This document shows, piece after piece, positions 14,533-22,557 of a DNA stretch of 25,389 bases. Every line of letters begins with the position of its first letter. The stretch's first letter is position 1. This stretch comes from SZUA-448 sp964602475 (lineage in GTDB: Bacteria > Bacillota > Clostridia > Lachnospirales > Lachnospiraceae): positions 1 through 25,389 of the forward strand of contig CAZRRN010000038.1 of NCBI GenBank assembly GCA_964602475.1, given 5' to 3'. The translations under genes were made by a program, and so were the position numbers. Under the pieces are notes generated by a model, which saw only the letters and a list, made by a program, of their open reading frames with translations, was not told the origin of the DNA and made no database searches.

Positions 14533-14561
14533 TTGCATTTTTTCGTATGGTATGCTACAAT
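14533..14561 (+). promoter_or_regulatory. Promoter of the DUF2804 gene
   Basis: TTGCAT (14533-14538) and TACAAT (14556-14561) stand 17 bases apart, with TG one base before the -10 (extended -10). Its -35 is only nine bases from the -35 of the opposing transporter promoter. ACCAT/ATGGT half-sites (14524-14528 with 14547-14551, also 14507-14514) could form an operator shared by both promoters. Confidence 0.72.
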
Positions 14562-14619
14562 AATGCAGTAATTTTTCTTTGTTACGGAGAAGGTAGCGAG
14601 GAGAAAGCGAGGGGTTACT

Positions 14620-15654
14620 ATGGGGCAGCATGAACTGAACAAAGGACGTCTTCTGAACAATAAGGGCACGTTGAACGAATGTGGTTACGCAAAATCACTG
14701 GTCAAGGAATACCGTCGCGTTGACATCCGTGCAGGAAGTCTCAGAATCAAAGAATGGGATTATTATCTGATTTATAATGATAATTATGGTGTTGCGCTGA
14801 CGATTGCAGATAATTCCTACATGGGTCTTTGCGGAGTATCTTTTCTGGACTTTACCAAAGGCTTTGAGCATACAGAAAATCCAATGACGCTGTTTCCATG
14901 CGGGAAATTACATCTTCCGGAAACCTCGGTAATCGGGAATGTCAGTATGCACACGAAGGCGATTGACATTTCATTCGATAATGATGGAATGCACCGGATT
15001 CTGAAGGCTTCTATGCCTTCCTTTTCTAACGGAAGTCCGGTCTCCATGGAATTTGAACTGTTTGATGAACCGCAGGACAGCATGGTGATTGCCACTCCGT
15101 TTGATGAACGTCCGACTGCTTTTTATTACAATCAGAAGATTATCGGTATGCGTGCCCGAGGCACTGTAACCTATGAAGGCAGGACGATTGAATTTCATCC
15201 CGAAGACACGTTTGGTCTGCTTGACTGGGGCCGCGGAGTCTGGACCTACAGCAACACCTGGTACTGGAGTGCCGCTAACGGCATGCTTGGTGACAAGGTC
15301 TTTGGCTTTAATCTGGGCTATGGTTTTGGCAATACGGCTGCTGCCAGTGAAAATATGCTGTTCTATGACGGACATGCTCACAAACTGAGCCGTATCATCT
15401 TTCATATTCCGAAAGCACCCGACGGCACAGAGGATTACATGAAGCCCTGGTCCTTTTCTTCAGATGACAAACGTTTTGAAGCAACCTTTACTCCGCTTCT
15501 TGACCGGTCCTCCTGTACGGATTTCAAGCTTCTGTGTTCAGACCAGCATCAGGTCTTCGGTCAGTTCGACGGAACCGCTGTACTTGATGACGGAACCGAA
15601 CTTAAAATGAATCATTTTCTGGGGTTTGCGGAAAAAGTACACAACAAATGGTAA
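14620..15654 (+). CDS. DUF2804 family protein
   Basis: The 344-residue soluble protein matches the DUF2804 pattern: an N-terminal LLNNKGTLNECGYAKSLV segment, an acidic beta-rich body with the GLLDWGRGVWTYSNTWYW motif (about residues 198-215) and the end DGTELKMNHFLGFAEKVHNKW. The biochemical function is unknown. The fold is probably made mainly of beta strands, and no signal peptide is present, so it is cytoplasmic. The purine-rich GAGGGG six bases upstream supports the start at 14620. Divergent arrangement with a MelB-like transporter suggests a link to uptake or metabolism of the transported glycoside, but this is inference from position only. It is followed 152 bases later by a malic enzyme gene. 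Confidence 0.87.
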   Translation: MGQHELNKGRLLNNKGTLNECGYAKSLVKEYRRVDIRAGSLRIKEWDYYLIYNDNYGVALTIADNSYMGLCGVSFLDFTKGFEHTENPMTLFPCGKLHLPETSVIGNVSMHTKAIDISFDNDGMHRILKASMPSFSNGSPVSMEFELFDEPQDSMVIATPFDERPTAFYYNQKIIGMRARGTVTYEGRTIEFHPEDTFGLLDWGRGVWTYSNTWYWSAANGMLGDKVFGFNLGYGFGNTAAASENMLFYDGHAHKLSRIIFHIPKAPDGTEDYMKPWSFSSDDKRFEATFTPLLDRSSCTDFKLLCSDQHQVFGQFDGTAVLDDGTELKMNHFLGFAEKVHNKW

Positions 15655-15741
15655 GCTGCGCGGTTTCCTGCAGTTTTCTTTGAGCCAGGCTTTATTACCG
15701 GAGTATTAAGTGAACGAAAAAGCACTATTCACTTGACAAGT

Positions 15742-15770
15742 TTGTGCGGTGCCAAGCTTGTTGCTATTAG
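15742..15770 (+). promoter_or_regulatory. Possible promoter of the malic enzyme gene
   Basis: TTGTGC (15742-15747) and TATTAG (15765-15770) are 17 bases apart with an extended -10 TG. It fits the consensus only moderately. There is no terminator after the DUF2804 gene, so readthrough is also possible. Confidence 0.4.
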
Positions 15771-15806
15771 CTGCTCCTGAAAAGCAGTCACCGTATGGAG
15801 GTAATT

Positions 15807-16958
15807 ATGACAGTATACGAGCAAGCCCTGAAATTACATGAGGAGTGGAATGGAAAGCTTGAAACCACTTCGAAATGTCCCTTAAATTCACGCGAGGATC
15901 TTTCTCTCGCTTACACTCCCGGAGTTGCAGAGCCCTGCAGAGTGATTGCGGATCACCCTGAAGAGGTCTATCGGTACACAATCAAATCCAATACCGTTGC
16001 TGTCATATCTGACGGAAGCGCGGTTCTTGGACTCGGCAATATTGGTGCACGTGCCGCAATGCCGGTTATGGAAGGAAAATGTGTTCTCTTTAAGCAGTTC
16101 GGAGGCGTAAATGCTTTTCCGATTTGCCTTGATACTCAGGACACCGAAGAGATCATCCGTACTGTAATCAATATCGCTCCGGTATTCGGCGGAATCAATC
16201 TCGAAGATATCTCGGCACCCCGCTGCTTTGAAATCGAACGAAGACTGAAGGAAGCACTTGACATTCCGGTATTTCATGATGACCAGCATGGTACTGCCAT
16301 TGTTGTGCTTGCCGGCATCATCAATGCCTTAAAAATCACCGGAAAGAAAAAAGAAGACTGCAGAATTGTAGTCAACGGCGCCGGTGCAGCCGGAATGGCA
16401 ATCACCAAGCTTCTGCTTGCCTACGGGTTCCAACGCGCTGTTATGTTGGATCGCTCCGGAATCATTTCCAAAAAATCCACAAAGAATATGAATACAGCGA
16501 AGCTGGAAATTGCAGAGCTGACCAATAAGGAGCAAAAAACAGGCACTCTGGCAGATGCTATGATCGGAGCAGATATTTTCATCGGTGTTTCCGCCCCCGG
16601 GGTTCTGACTAAGGAAATGGTCGCTACCATGAACCCTGATGCCATTGTCTTTGCAATGGCTAATCCGGTGCCCGAAATTATGCCGGAAGACGCCAAGGCT
16701 GCCGGTGCACGGATTATCGGAACCGGACGTTCGGATTTCCCGAATCAGGTGAATAATGTGCTTGCTTTCCCCGGTATTTTCCATGGTGCTCTGGAGGGGC
16801 GCGCTCCCCAGATTACTGAAGAAATGAAGCTTGCTGCAGCAATTGCAATTGCCGGACTGATTAGCGATGAAGAGCTTGACGAGGATCATATCATTCCGAG
16901 CGCATTCAATCCCCGTGTCTGCGATGTTGTAAGTACGGCAGTGAAAAACCTGATTTAA
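15807..16958 (+). CDS. Malic enzyme, short bacterial form (malate oxidative decarboxylase)
   Basis: This cytoplasmic enzyme converts malate to pyruvate and CO2 with reduction of NAD(P)+. I start at 15807 (MTVYEQALKLHEEWNGKLE) because GGAGG is five bases upstream; the earlier ATG at 15795 overlaps that site. The 383 residues match the short form without a phosphotransacetylase-like domain. Visible motifs are SLAYTPGVAEPC, GSAVLGLGNIGARAAMPVMEG, LEDISAPRCFEIE with the metal-binding acidic residues, DIPVFHDDQHGTA, the Rossmann loop VNGAGAAGMAI and MANPVPEIMP. NAD versus NADP use cannot be fixed by eye. The DUF4364 gene follows 64 bases later on the same strand. Confidence 0.95.
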   Translation: MTVYEQALKLHEEWNGKLETTSKCPLNSREDLSLAYTPGVAEPCRVIADHPEEVYRYTIKSNTVAVISDGSAVLGLGNIGARAAMPVMEGKCVLFKQFGGVNAFPICLDTQDTEEIIRTVINIAPVFGGINLEDISAPRCFEIERRLKEALDIPVFHDDQHGTAIVVLAGIINALKITGKKKEDCRIVVNGAGAAGMAITKLLLAYGFQRAVMLDRSGIISKKSTKNMNTAKLEIAELTNKEQKTGTLADAMIGADIFIGVSAPGVLTKEMVATMNPDAIVFAMANPVPEIMPEDAKAAGARIIGTGRSDFPNQVNNVLAFPGIFHGALEGRAPQITEEMKLAAAIAIAGLISDEELDEDHIIPSAFNPRVCDVVSTAVKNLI

Positions 16959-17022
16959 ATACATCCTAAGACATACTAAAACAGAAACAAGCCTGATCAA
17001 CCACGATTGGAGAGGAACCGTA

Positions 17023-17547
17023 ATGCAGTCTGAAACCTTGATGCTTTATAAGCTGATTATTTTGTATATTCTTGACAGCGTGGATTATCCGCTGACCAAT
17101 ACCCGGCTGATAGATTTCATGTTGGAACGGCAGTATACGAATTATTTTAATGTTCAGCAGGTTCTTGCCGAGCTGGTAGAGGATGAGTATGTAACCTCTG
17201 AGGTTACCCGGAATACCACAAAATATCTGATTACTTCCTCCGGCGGACAGACTCTTTCCTTTTTTCTTGAAGATCTTTCTCCTGCAATTCGGAAGGATAT
17301 CGACACTTTCCTGTGTGAAAACAGCTATGCTCTTCGTGAGGAGGTTGCATACCCGACCGATTATGAAAAAACAAAGTCGGGTGATTATATCACCCGGCTT
17401 CAGGTTATTGAACGGAATCATCCGATATTTGAAATACATCTGGTCGTCCCGACCGAAGAAGATGCTGAACGAATCTGCCGTGACTGGCTGACTACCAACG
17501 CGGATTTATACCGTTATACGGTATCAAAGCTCCTGGGCGGGCAGTAA
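17023..17547 (+). CDS. DUF4364 family protein (winged-helix-like)
   Basis: The 174 residues match DUF4364, a family frequent in Lachnospiraceae and other Clostridia, with an N-terminal winged-helix-like region (YKLIILYILDSVDYPLT to DEYVTSEVTRNTTKYLIT, about residues 9-70) that suggests DNA or protein binding. The C-terminal half is alpha/beta and has no catalytic motif that I can identify. The start is supported by GAGAGG seven bases before the ATG. Its last 24 bases overlap the 3' end of the convergent ysxC gene, and there is no terminator between the two. The regulatory target, if any, is unknown; the upstream malic enzyme gene is a candidate only by position. Confidence 0.85.
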   Translation: MQSETLMLYKLIILYILDSVDYPLTNTRLIDFMLERQYTNYFNVQQVLAELVEDEYVTSEVTRNTTKYLITSSGGQTLSFFLEDLSPAIRKDIDTFLCENSYALREEVAYPTDYEKTKSGDYITRLQVIERNHPIFEIHLVVPTEEDAERICRDWLTTNADLYRYTVSKLLGGQ

Positions 17548-18120
17548 TGCTTCGATTGTCGCCCAGATTTCTTCTGTTCCCTGTTTTGTTACAGCCGAGA
17601 AAGGAATCAGCATGGTCTCCTCTGTTGTTCCGAGACCTCGGCGAAGCAGTTCTGTCTGTCTTTTTACCTGTCCCCGGCTGATCTTATCCAATTTTGTTGC
17701 GATAATTACCGGTTTCATCCCCTGCGCACAAATCCAGTCATACATCTGCTTATCATTTGCCGACGGTTCATGGCGAATGTCTAAAAGCAGGAAAATAAGC
17801 TTCAGCTGATTCGAGGTTTTTAGATATCTCTCTATCATTTTTCCCCACTTCAGCTTAAGTTCCGCAGAGATTTTTGCATAGCCATAGCCCGGCAGGTCAA
17901 CAAAATACAGCCGGTCATTGATATTATAGAAGTTGATGGTCTGGGTCTTCCCTGGCTGACCGGAGGTTCTGGCATAGGATTTTCGGTTCGTCAACGCATT
18001 AATCAGTGATGATTTTCCGACATTGGAGCGACCCGCGAATGCCATCTCCGGGTACAGATTTTCCGGAAGCTTACTTGTAATCCCACAGACGGTTTCCAGT
18101 TCCAGTTTTTTTATTTTCAT
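17524..18120 (-). CDS. ysxC: Ribosome biogenesis GTPase YsxC/EngB
   Basis: This essential GTPase takes part in assembly of the 50S subunit. The 198 residues carry the full set of motifs: G1 GRSNVGKSS (30-38), the threonine of switch I in GQPGKTQTINFY, G3 DLPGYGYA and G4 ATKLDK. The start codon has only a weak ribosome-binding site (TGTGG), perhaps reflecting dependence on the upstream lon transcript, 87 bases away. It is the last gene of the tig-clpP-clpX-lon-ysxC cluster and runs convergently into DUF4364 with a 24-base overlap. Confidence 0.95.
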   Translation of the reverse strand: MKIKKLELETVCGITSKLPENLYPEMAFAGRSNVGKSSLINALTNRKSYARTSGQPGKTQTINFYNINDRLYFVDLPGYGYAKISAELKLKWGKMIERYLKTSNQLKLIFLLLDIRHEPSANDKQMYDWICAQGMKPVIIATKLDKISRGQVKRQTELLRRGLGTTEETMLIPFSAVTKQGTEEIWATIEALLPAQEL

Positions 18121-18152
18121 GTATTACCACATTTCTGTGCTGCTTTTATTTT

Positions 18153-18189
18153 CAAGTTTGCCGGCAGGCAGCACACAGGCAGAAACTTG
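18153..18189 (-). other. Inverted repeat in the lon-ysxC gap
   Basis: CAAGTTTGCC (18153-18162) pairs with GGC-ag-AAACTTG (18178-18189). There is no T run on the minus side, so it is not a terminator. It may be a processing or stability hairpin just before the weak ysxC ribosome-binding site. Confidence 0.4.
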
Positions 18190-18207
18190 TCCGGTCACGA
18201 AGGATTA

Positions 18208-20541
18208 TTACGAACCATATACCAGCGCATGTGCAAGCACTTCTTCCATTGTCGAAACATAAATCAGTTGAATCCCCTCTATCACCTCGGGAGCGATCTC
18301 TTCGACGTCTCTTCGGTTTTTTTTCGGAAGAATTACAGTCTTCATCCCCACGGTCTTCGCCGCCAGTATTTTTTCTGTCAGACCGCCGATTGGCAGTACT
18401 CTTCCGCGCAGTGTGATTTCACCGGTCATGGCGACATCTGCACGTACCGGTCTCTTAACAATTGCAGACAACATTGCTGTTGCCATTGTAATTCCCGCAG
18501 ACGGTCCGTCTTTTGGTACAGCGCCCTCCGGAATATGAATATGAATATCTGTCTTTTCGAAATATTCCGGATCAATTTTATATTTTGCTGCAACCGAACG
18601 AATATAGCTGATTCCGGCTTTTGCAGATTCCTTCATCACGTCGCCAAGCTGACCGGTTAATTCAAAGCTTCCCTTTCCCGGCATTGTATTAACTTCGATC
18701 TGCAGTGTCACTCCTCCGACACTGGTAAAAGCCAGTCCGCGAACAATCCCGATCTCATCAAAGCGTTTGTCCTGATCAATCACATATTTAATTTTCCCGA
18801 GATACTGGTCAAGGTTTTTTCCGGTAATGTTTATTTTGTTGGTCTGTTTTGTTCCATCGCTCTGTTCCAGAAGCTCCCTTGCTGCTTTTCTGCATATTTC
18901 TCCGATTCGTCGTTCCAGACTGCGGACTCCCGCTTCCTTCGTATATCCAAGAATTATTTTTTCCAGCGCCTTTGTCGAAATCCCCAGCTGCTTTGCAGTC
19001 AGTCCGTTTTTCTCCAGCTGTTTCTGTACCAGATGCTTCTGGGCGATATGTACTTTCTCATTCAGTGTATAGCTGTTGACCTCTATAACCTCCATGCGGT
19101 CTAGCAAAGGACGCGGAATCGTCTGTACATCATTCGCTGTCGCAATAAAAAGCACCTCCGACAGATCGACCGGAAGCTCCACATAATGATCCACAAACCG
19201 GCTGTTCTGTTCTGAGTCAAGCACCTCCAGCAAGGCAGACGAGGTATCTCCTTTATAATCACTGCTGACTTTATCAATCTCATCCAAAAGAATTAATGGG
19301 TTCTTAACGCCTGCATTTTTGAGTCCTGTCACGATACGACCCGGGAGTGCTCCGACATAAGTTCTTCTATGCCCACGAATCTCCGCTTCATCCCTTACAC
19401 CTCCGAGGCAGATACGGATATATTTCTTATCCAGTGCTCTTGCAACGGATTTTGCAATTGATGTCTTGCCTGTTCCGGGCGGACCAACCAGACACAAGAT
19501 CGGACTTTCTCCTTTTTTCGTCAGACTTCGCACTGCAAGAAATTCCAAAACGCGATCCTTTACCTTTTCCAGTCCATAATGGTCATGCTCTAAAATATTC
19601 TTTGCGCGCTTCAGATTCAGGCGATTCGGATCTGCTTTGTCCCACGGCAGGGCAAGCAGGGTTTCAATATAGCCACGAGCCACTGCACTTTCCGAGGAAC
19701 TACCTGCTATATTTCGAAAGCGCAGGATTTCCTTACGAATTTTTTCTTTTACCGTATCCTCTGCTTCCAGGGCACTGCACTGTTCCAGATATCCGTCTGC
19801 GTCACTTTCGGTATCGTTTTCGCCAAGCTCCTCCCGCAGAACCTTCATCTGTTCACGCATAATATATTCTTTTTGGTTCTTATCGACCTTTTTTTGAACC
19901 TTTCCCTGCAGGTCTTTCTTAATACGTAGTATTTCAATCTCATCTGTTAAAATGACTGCAATTCGCTGATAACGTTCCGACAGCTCCACAGCATCAAGAA
20001 TATTCTGCCGGTCCTCGATTGACATCGGAATCTGCACCGCAAGATTGTCCATCAGCTGTTCAAGATCCTCTGTCTGCTGCAGCTGTTTATAGATTTCCTT
20101 GCCGACCTTTTGATTCTCCTGCGAATACATTTCGAGAATTTCCTTCATGGTTCGCAGCATCGCCTCCTGCTCTACCGGCGAAATTGCCTGCTCCTCAGGA
20201 AAGCACAGCTCCGCTTCACACAGATAAAACGGTTCCCTTGTAATAAGCTCACAACGTCTTGCCCGTCGAATTCCGTAAACAAGCACACGCACGACCTCAC
20301 TCGGAAGCCGTATCATCTGTTTTACCACTGCAACCGTACCCATGGAATACAGGTCCTCGGGTTCGGGAGTCTCAGATTCTGGTGTTTTCTGTGTTGTCAG
20401 AAGAATCTGTTGTTTGGATTTCATCGCATATTCCACTGCTTTGACATTGAACTTCCGGTTCACATCAAAATGTACCAACATGCCCGGCATAATTACCATG
20501 TTCCGCAAAGTCACCAGCGGAAGCTGTATACTGTTCTCCAT
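18208..20541 (-). CDS. lon: ATP-dependent protease Lon (LonA type)
   Basis: Lon unfolds and degrades damaged or regulatory proteins in the cytoplasm. The 777 residues show an N-terminal LON substrate-binding domain (LPLVTLRNMVIMPGM from residue 7), a long coiled region, the AAA+ module with Walker A GPPGTGKT and Walker B LILLDEIDK, and the C-terminal protease with the dyad S681 (PKDGPSAGIT) and K724 (GLTEKILAAK); their 43-residue spacing matches other LonA proteins. AGGAG seven bases upstream supports the ATG. It follows clpX after a GC-rich hairpin. Confidence 0.97.
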   Translation of the reverse strand: MENSIQLPLVTLRNMVIMPGMLVHFDVNRKFNVKAVEYAMKSKQQILLTTQKTPESETPEPEDLYSMGTVAVVKQMIRLPSEVVRVLVYGIRRARRCELITREPFYLCEAELCFPEEQAISPVEQEAMLRTMKEILEMYSQENQKVGKEIYKQLQQTEDLEQLMDNLAVQIPMSIEDRQNILDAVELSERYQRIAVILTDEIEILRIKKDLQGKVQKKVDKNQKEYIMREQMKVLREELGENDTESDADGYLEQCSALEAEDTVKEKIRKEILRFRNIAGSSSESAVARGYIETLLALPWDKADPNRLNLKRAKNILEHDHYGLEKVKDRVLEFLAVRSLTKKGESPILCLVGPPGTGKTSIAKSVARALDKKYIRICLGGVRDEAEIRGHRRTYVGALPGRIVTGLKNAGVKNPLILLDEIDKVSSDYKGDTSSALLEVLDSEQNSRFVDHYVELPVDLSEVLFIATANDVQTIPRPLLDRMEVIEVNSYTLNEKVHIAQKHLVQKQLEKNGLTAKQLGISTKALEKIILGYTKEAGVRSLERRIGEICRKAARELLEQSDGTKQTNKINITGKNLDQYLGKIKYVIDQDKRFDEIGIVRGLAFTSVGGVTLQIEVNTMPGKGSFELTGQLGDVMKESAKAGISYIRSVAAKYKIDPEYFEKTDIHIHIPEGAVPKDGPSAGITMATAMLSAIVKRPVRADVAMTGEITLRGRVLPIGGLTEKILAAKTVGMKTVILPKKNRRDVEEIAPEVIEGIQLIYVSTMEEVLAHALVYGS

Positions 20542-20574
20542 GATTTTCTCCTGAATAGATTAACATACTTTCTA

Positions 20575-20605
20575 TAATATAACAAAACAGGGGCGTTACC
20601 GCCCC
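20575..20605 (-). terminator. GC-rich hairpin between clpX and lon
   Basis: GGGGCG (20590-20595) and CGCCCC (20600-20605) form a 6-bp, all-GC stem with a 4-base loop. On the minus strand TGTTTTGTTATATTATAG follows. The interrupted T tract suggests a partial terminator or attenuator that lowers lon and ysxC expression relative to clpPX. I see no well-spaced lon promoter after it. Confidence 0.6.
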
Positions 20606-20611
20606 CATAAA

Positions 20612-21922
20612 TTATGCAATCTCGTTCGTATTCTTTCGAGGCGAACGTTTTTGTGTGTTTCGTTTGGTATTCGCTATGTTCTCATCCCGAATCAGCTCCG
20701 GCTTTGCTTCTCCGTTTGCTGCTTTTTTCGTGATGATACACTTTACTACATCCTCTTCTGTCGGAACCTCATACATGGAATCCATCATAACGGATTCCAT
20801 AATTGCACGAAGACCTCTTGCACCGGTTTTTCGTTCAAAAGACAGCTTTGCAATCTGCGTCAGCGCCTCTTCTTCAAATTCCAGCTCAACGCCCTCCAGC
20901 TCAAACAGTTTTTTATATTGTTTTGTAATTGCGTTCTTCGGTTCGGTCAGAATCTGAACCAATGCTTCTTCCGAAAGCATATCCAAAGCAACTGTGACTG
21001 GAACACGTCCAACGAACTCCGGAATCATACCGAACTTGACTAAATCCTGCGGAAGTACCTGTCGGAACAGATCACCGATCTTCATATCCAGTTTATCTGA
21101 AATCTCAGCATTAAAGCCGATCGATTTCTGCCCAATCCGTGCTTCGATCACTTTCTCAAGCCCGTCAAAGGCTCCGCCGCAAATGAACAAAATATTTGTT
21201 GTATCAATCTGGATAAATTCCTGATGCGGATGCTTTCTTCCTCCCTGAGGCGGTACGGAAGCAACCGTTCCTTCAAGGATCTTCAGAAGTGCCTGCTGAA
21301 CACCTTCTCCGGATACATCACGGGTGATGGAAACATTTTCGCTCTTTCTGGTGATTTTATCAATCTCGTCAATGTAGATGATGCCAAACTGAGCCCGTTC
21401 TACATCATAATCTGCAGCCTGAATCAGCTTTAACAGAATATTCTCAACATCCTCTCCAACATAGCCCGCTTCCGTCAGGGTTGTGGCATCTGCAATTGCA
21501 CAGGGCACATTCAGAATTTTCGCCAGTGTCTGAGCAAGATATGTCTTGCCGGAACCGGTCGGTCCAATCAGCAGAATATTACTTTTCTGAAGTTCAACAT
21601 CGCTGTCCTTCTCTGACATAACACGTTTGTAATGATTATAAACCGCAACGGATAGAACCTTCTTGGCCTCCTCCTGACCAATAACATATTGGTCGAGGAA
21701 GGTCTTGATTTCCTTCGGTTTCAGCAGGTTGATATCATTATTCTGCGGAAGTTCATACCCTTCATCGAATTCCTCTTCGACAATTTCAGAGCACAGTTCG
21801 ATACATTCATCGCAGATATACACATCGTTCGGTCCTGCAATCAGCTTACGAACCTGCTCCTGTGGCTTTCCGCAAAAGGAACAATGGAACTTGTTCTTAT
21901 CCTCAGTTGTCTTATTTGCCAA
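20612..21922 (-). CDS. clpX: ATP-dependent Clp protease ATP-binding subunit ClpX, TTG start
   Basis: ClpX unfolds substrates and feeds them to ClpP. The 436 residues begin with a four-cysteine zinc domain (HCSFCGKPQ and CDECIELC), then the AAA+ module with Walker A GPTGSGKT, Walker B YIDEIDKI and the IGF loop (KSIGFNAE) that docks onto ClpP. The start codon is TTG at 21920-21922: the frame upstream has no ATG, and GAGGTG lies seven bases before the TTG. The ATG inside this ribosome-binding site is followed at once by TAA. The clpP stop lies 15 bases upstream, so the two genes are co-transcribed. Confidence 0.96.
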   Translation of the reverse strand: MANKTTEDKNKFHCSFCGKPQEQVRKLIAGPNDVYICDECIELCSEIVEEEFDEGYELPQNNDINLLKPKEIKTFLDQYVIGQEEAKKVLSVAVYNHYKRVMSEKDSDVELQKSNILLIGPTGSGKTYLAQTLAKILNVPCAIADATTLTEAGYVGEDVENILLKLIQAADYDVERAQFGIIYIDEIDKITRKSENVSITRDVSGEGVQQALLKILEGTVASVPPQGGRKHPHQEFIQIDTTNILFICGGAFDGLEKVIEARIGQKSIGFNAEISDKLDMKIGDLFRQVLPQDLVKFGMIPEFVGRVPVTVALDMLSEEALVQILTEPKNAITKQYKKLFELEGVELEFEEEALTQIAKLSFERKTGARGLRAIMESVMMDSMYEVPTEEDVVKCIITKKAANGEAKPELIRDENIANTKRNTQKRSPRKNTNEIA

Positions 21923-21937
21923 TTTACATCACCTCAT

Positions 21938-22540
21938 TTATGCGCGCTTTGTTGTTACACAGTCAATCAAGCCGTATGCTACTGCTTCCTCTGCTGTCAT
22001 AAAATTATCACGGTCTGTATCAACAGTAATAATATCCAGCGGTTTGCCCGTATTCTCTGAAAGGATTTTATTCAGCCGCTCTCTTGTTCTTAAAATATGG
22101 TCTGCTGCGATTTTAATGTCACTTGCCTGACCCTGAGCTCCTCCAAGCGGCTGATGTATCATTATCTCTGCATTCGGAAGCGCAAAACGCTTTCCCTTTT
22201 GTCCTCCGGTAAGCAGAAATGCTCCCATACTGGCTGCCATACCGATACAGGTCGTTGATACATCGCACTTCACGTAATTCATCGTATCATAAATTGCAAG
22301 TCCGGCACTGACGGAACCTCCGGGACTGTCAATATAAAGACTGATGTCTTTATTCGGATCCTCGGATTCGAGGAACAGGAGCTGCGCAACAATCAGTGCT
22401 GCCGAATCATCATTTACTTCACCGCTTAAAAAGATAATTCTTTCCTTTAGCAGACGGGAAAATATATCATATGAACGTTCCCCTCTGCTGGTCTGTTCAA
22501 TTACATAAGGAATTGTATATCCCATTTTCTCGTTTTCCAT
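21938..22540 (-). CDS. clpP: ATP-dependent Clp protease proteolytic subunit ClpP
   Basis: ClpP is the serine protease barrel that degrades proteins unfolded by ClpX or ClpC. The 200 residues include the catalytic serine S104 in GMAASMGAF, histidine H129 in MIHQPLGG and the aspartate of the TDRDNF motif (about 176-178). The oxyanion-loop DSPGGS is at 71-76. AGGAGG seven bases upstream supports the start. It lies 17 bases after tig. Confidence 0.98.
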   Translation of the reverse strand: MENEKMGYTIPYVIEQTSRGERSYDIFSRLLKERIIFLSGEVNDDSAALIVAQLLFLESEDPNKDISLYIDSPGGSVSAGLAIYDTMNYVKCDVSTTCIGMAASMGAFLLTGGQKGKRFALPNAEIMIHQPLGGAQGQASDIKIAADHILRTRERLNKILSENTGKPLDIITVDTDRDNFMTAEEAVAYGLIDCVTTKRA

Positions 22541-22557
22541 GATCCATCCTCCTAGAA

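Noticed and set aside
15733..15738. Perfect TTGACA before the malic enzyme gene
   Set aside because: No acceptable -10 occurs 16-18 bases downstream; the overlapping 15742-15770 pair is the better candidate.
18153..18189. Inverted repeat considered as a lon terminator
   Set aside because: There is no T run on the minus strand after the stem, and ysxC follows closely with no own promoter seen.
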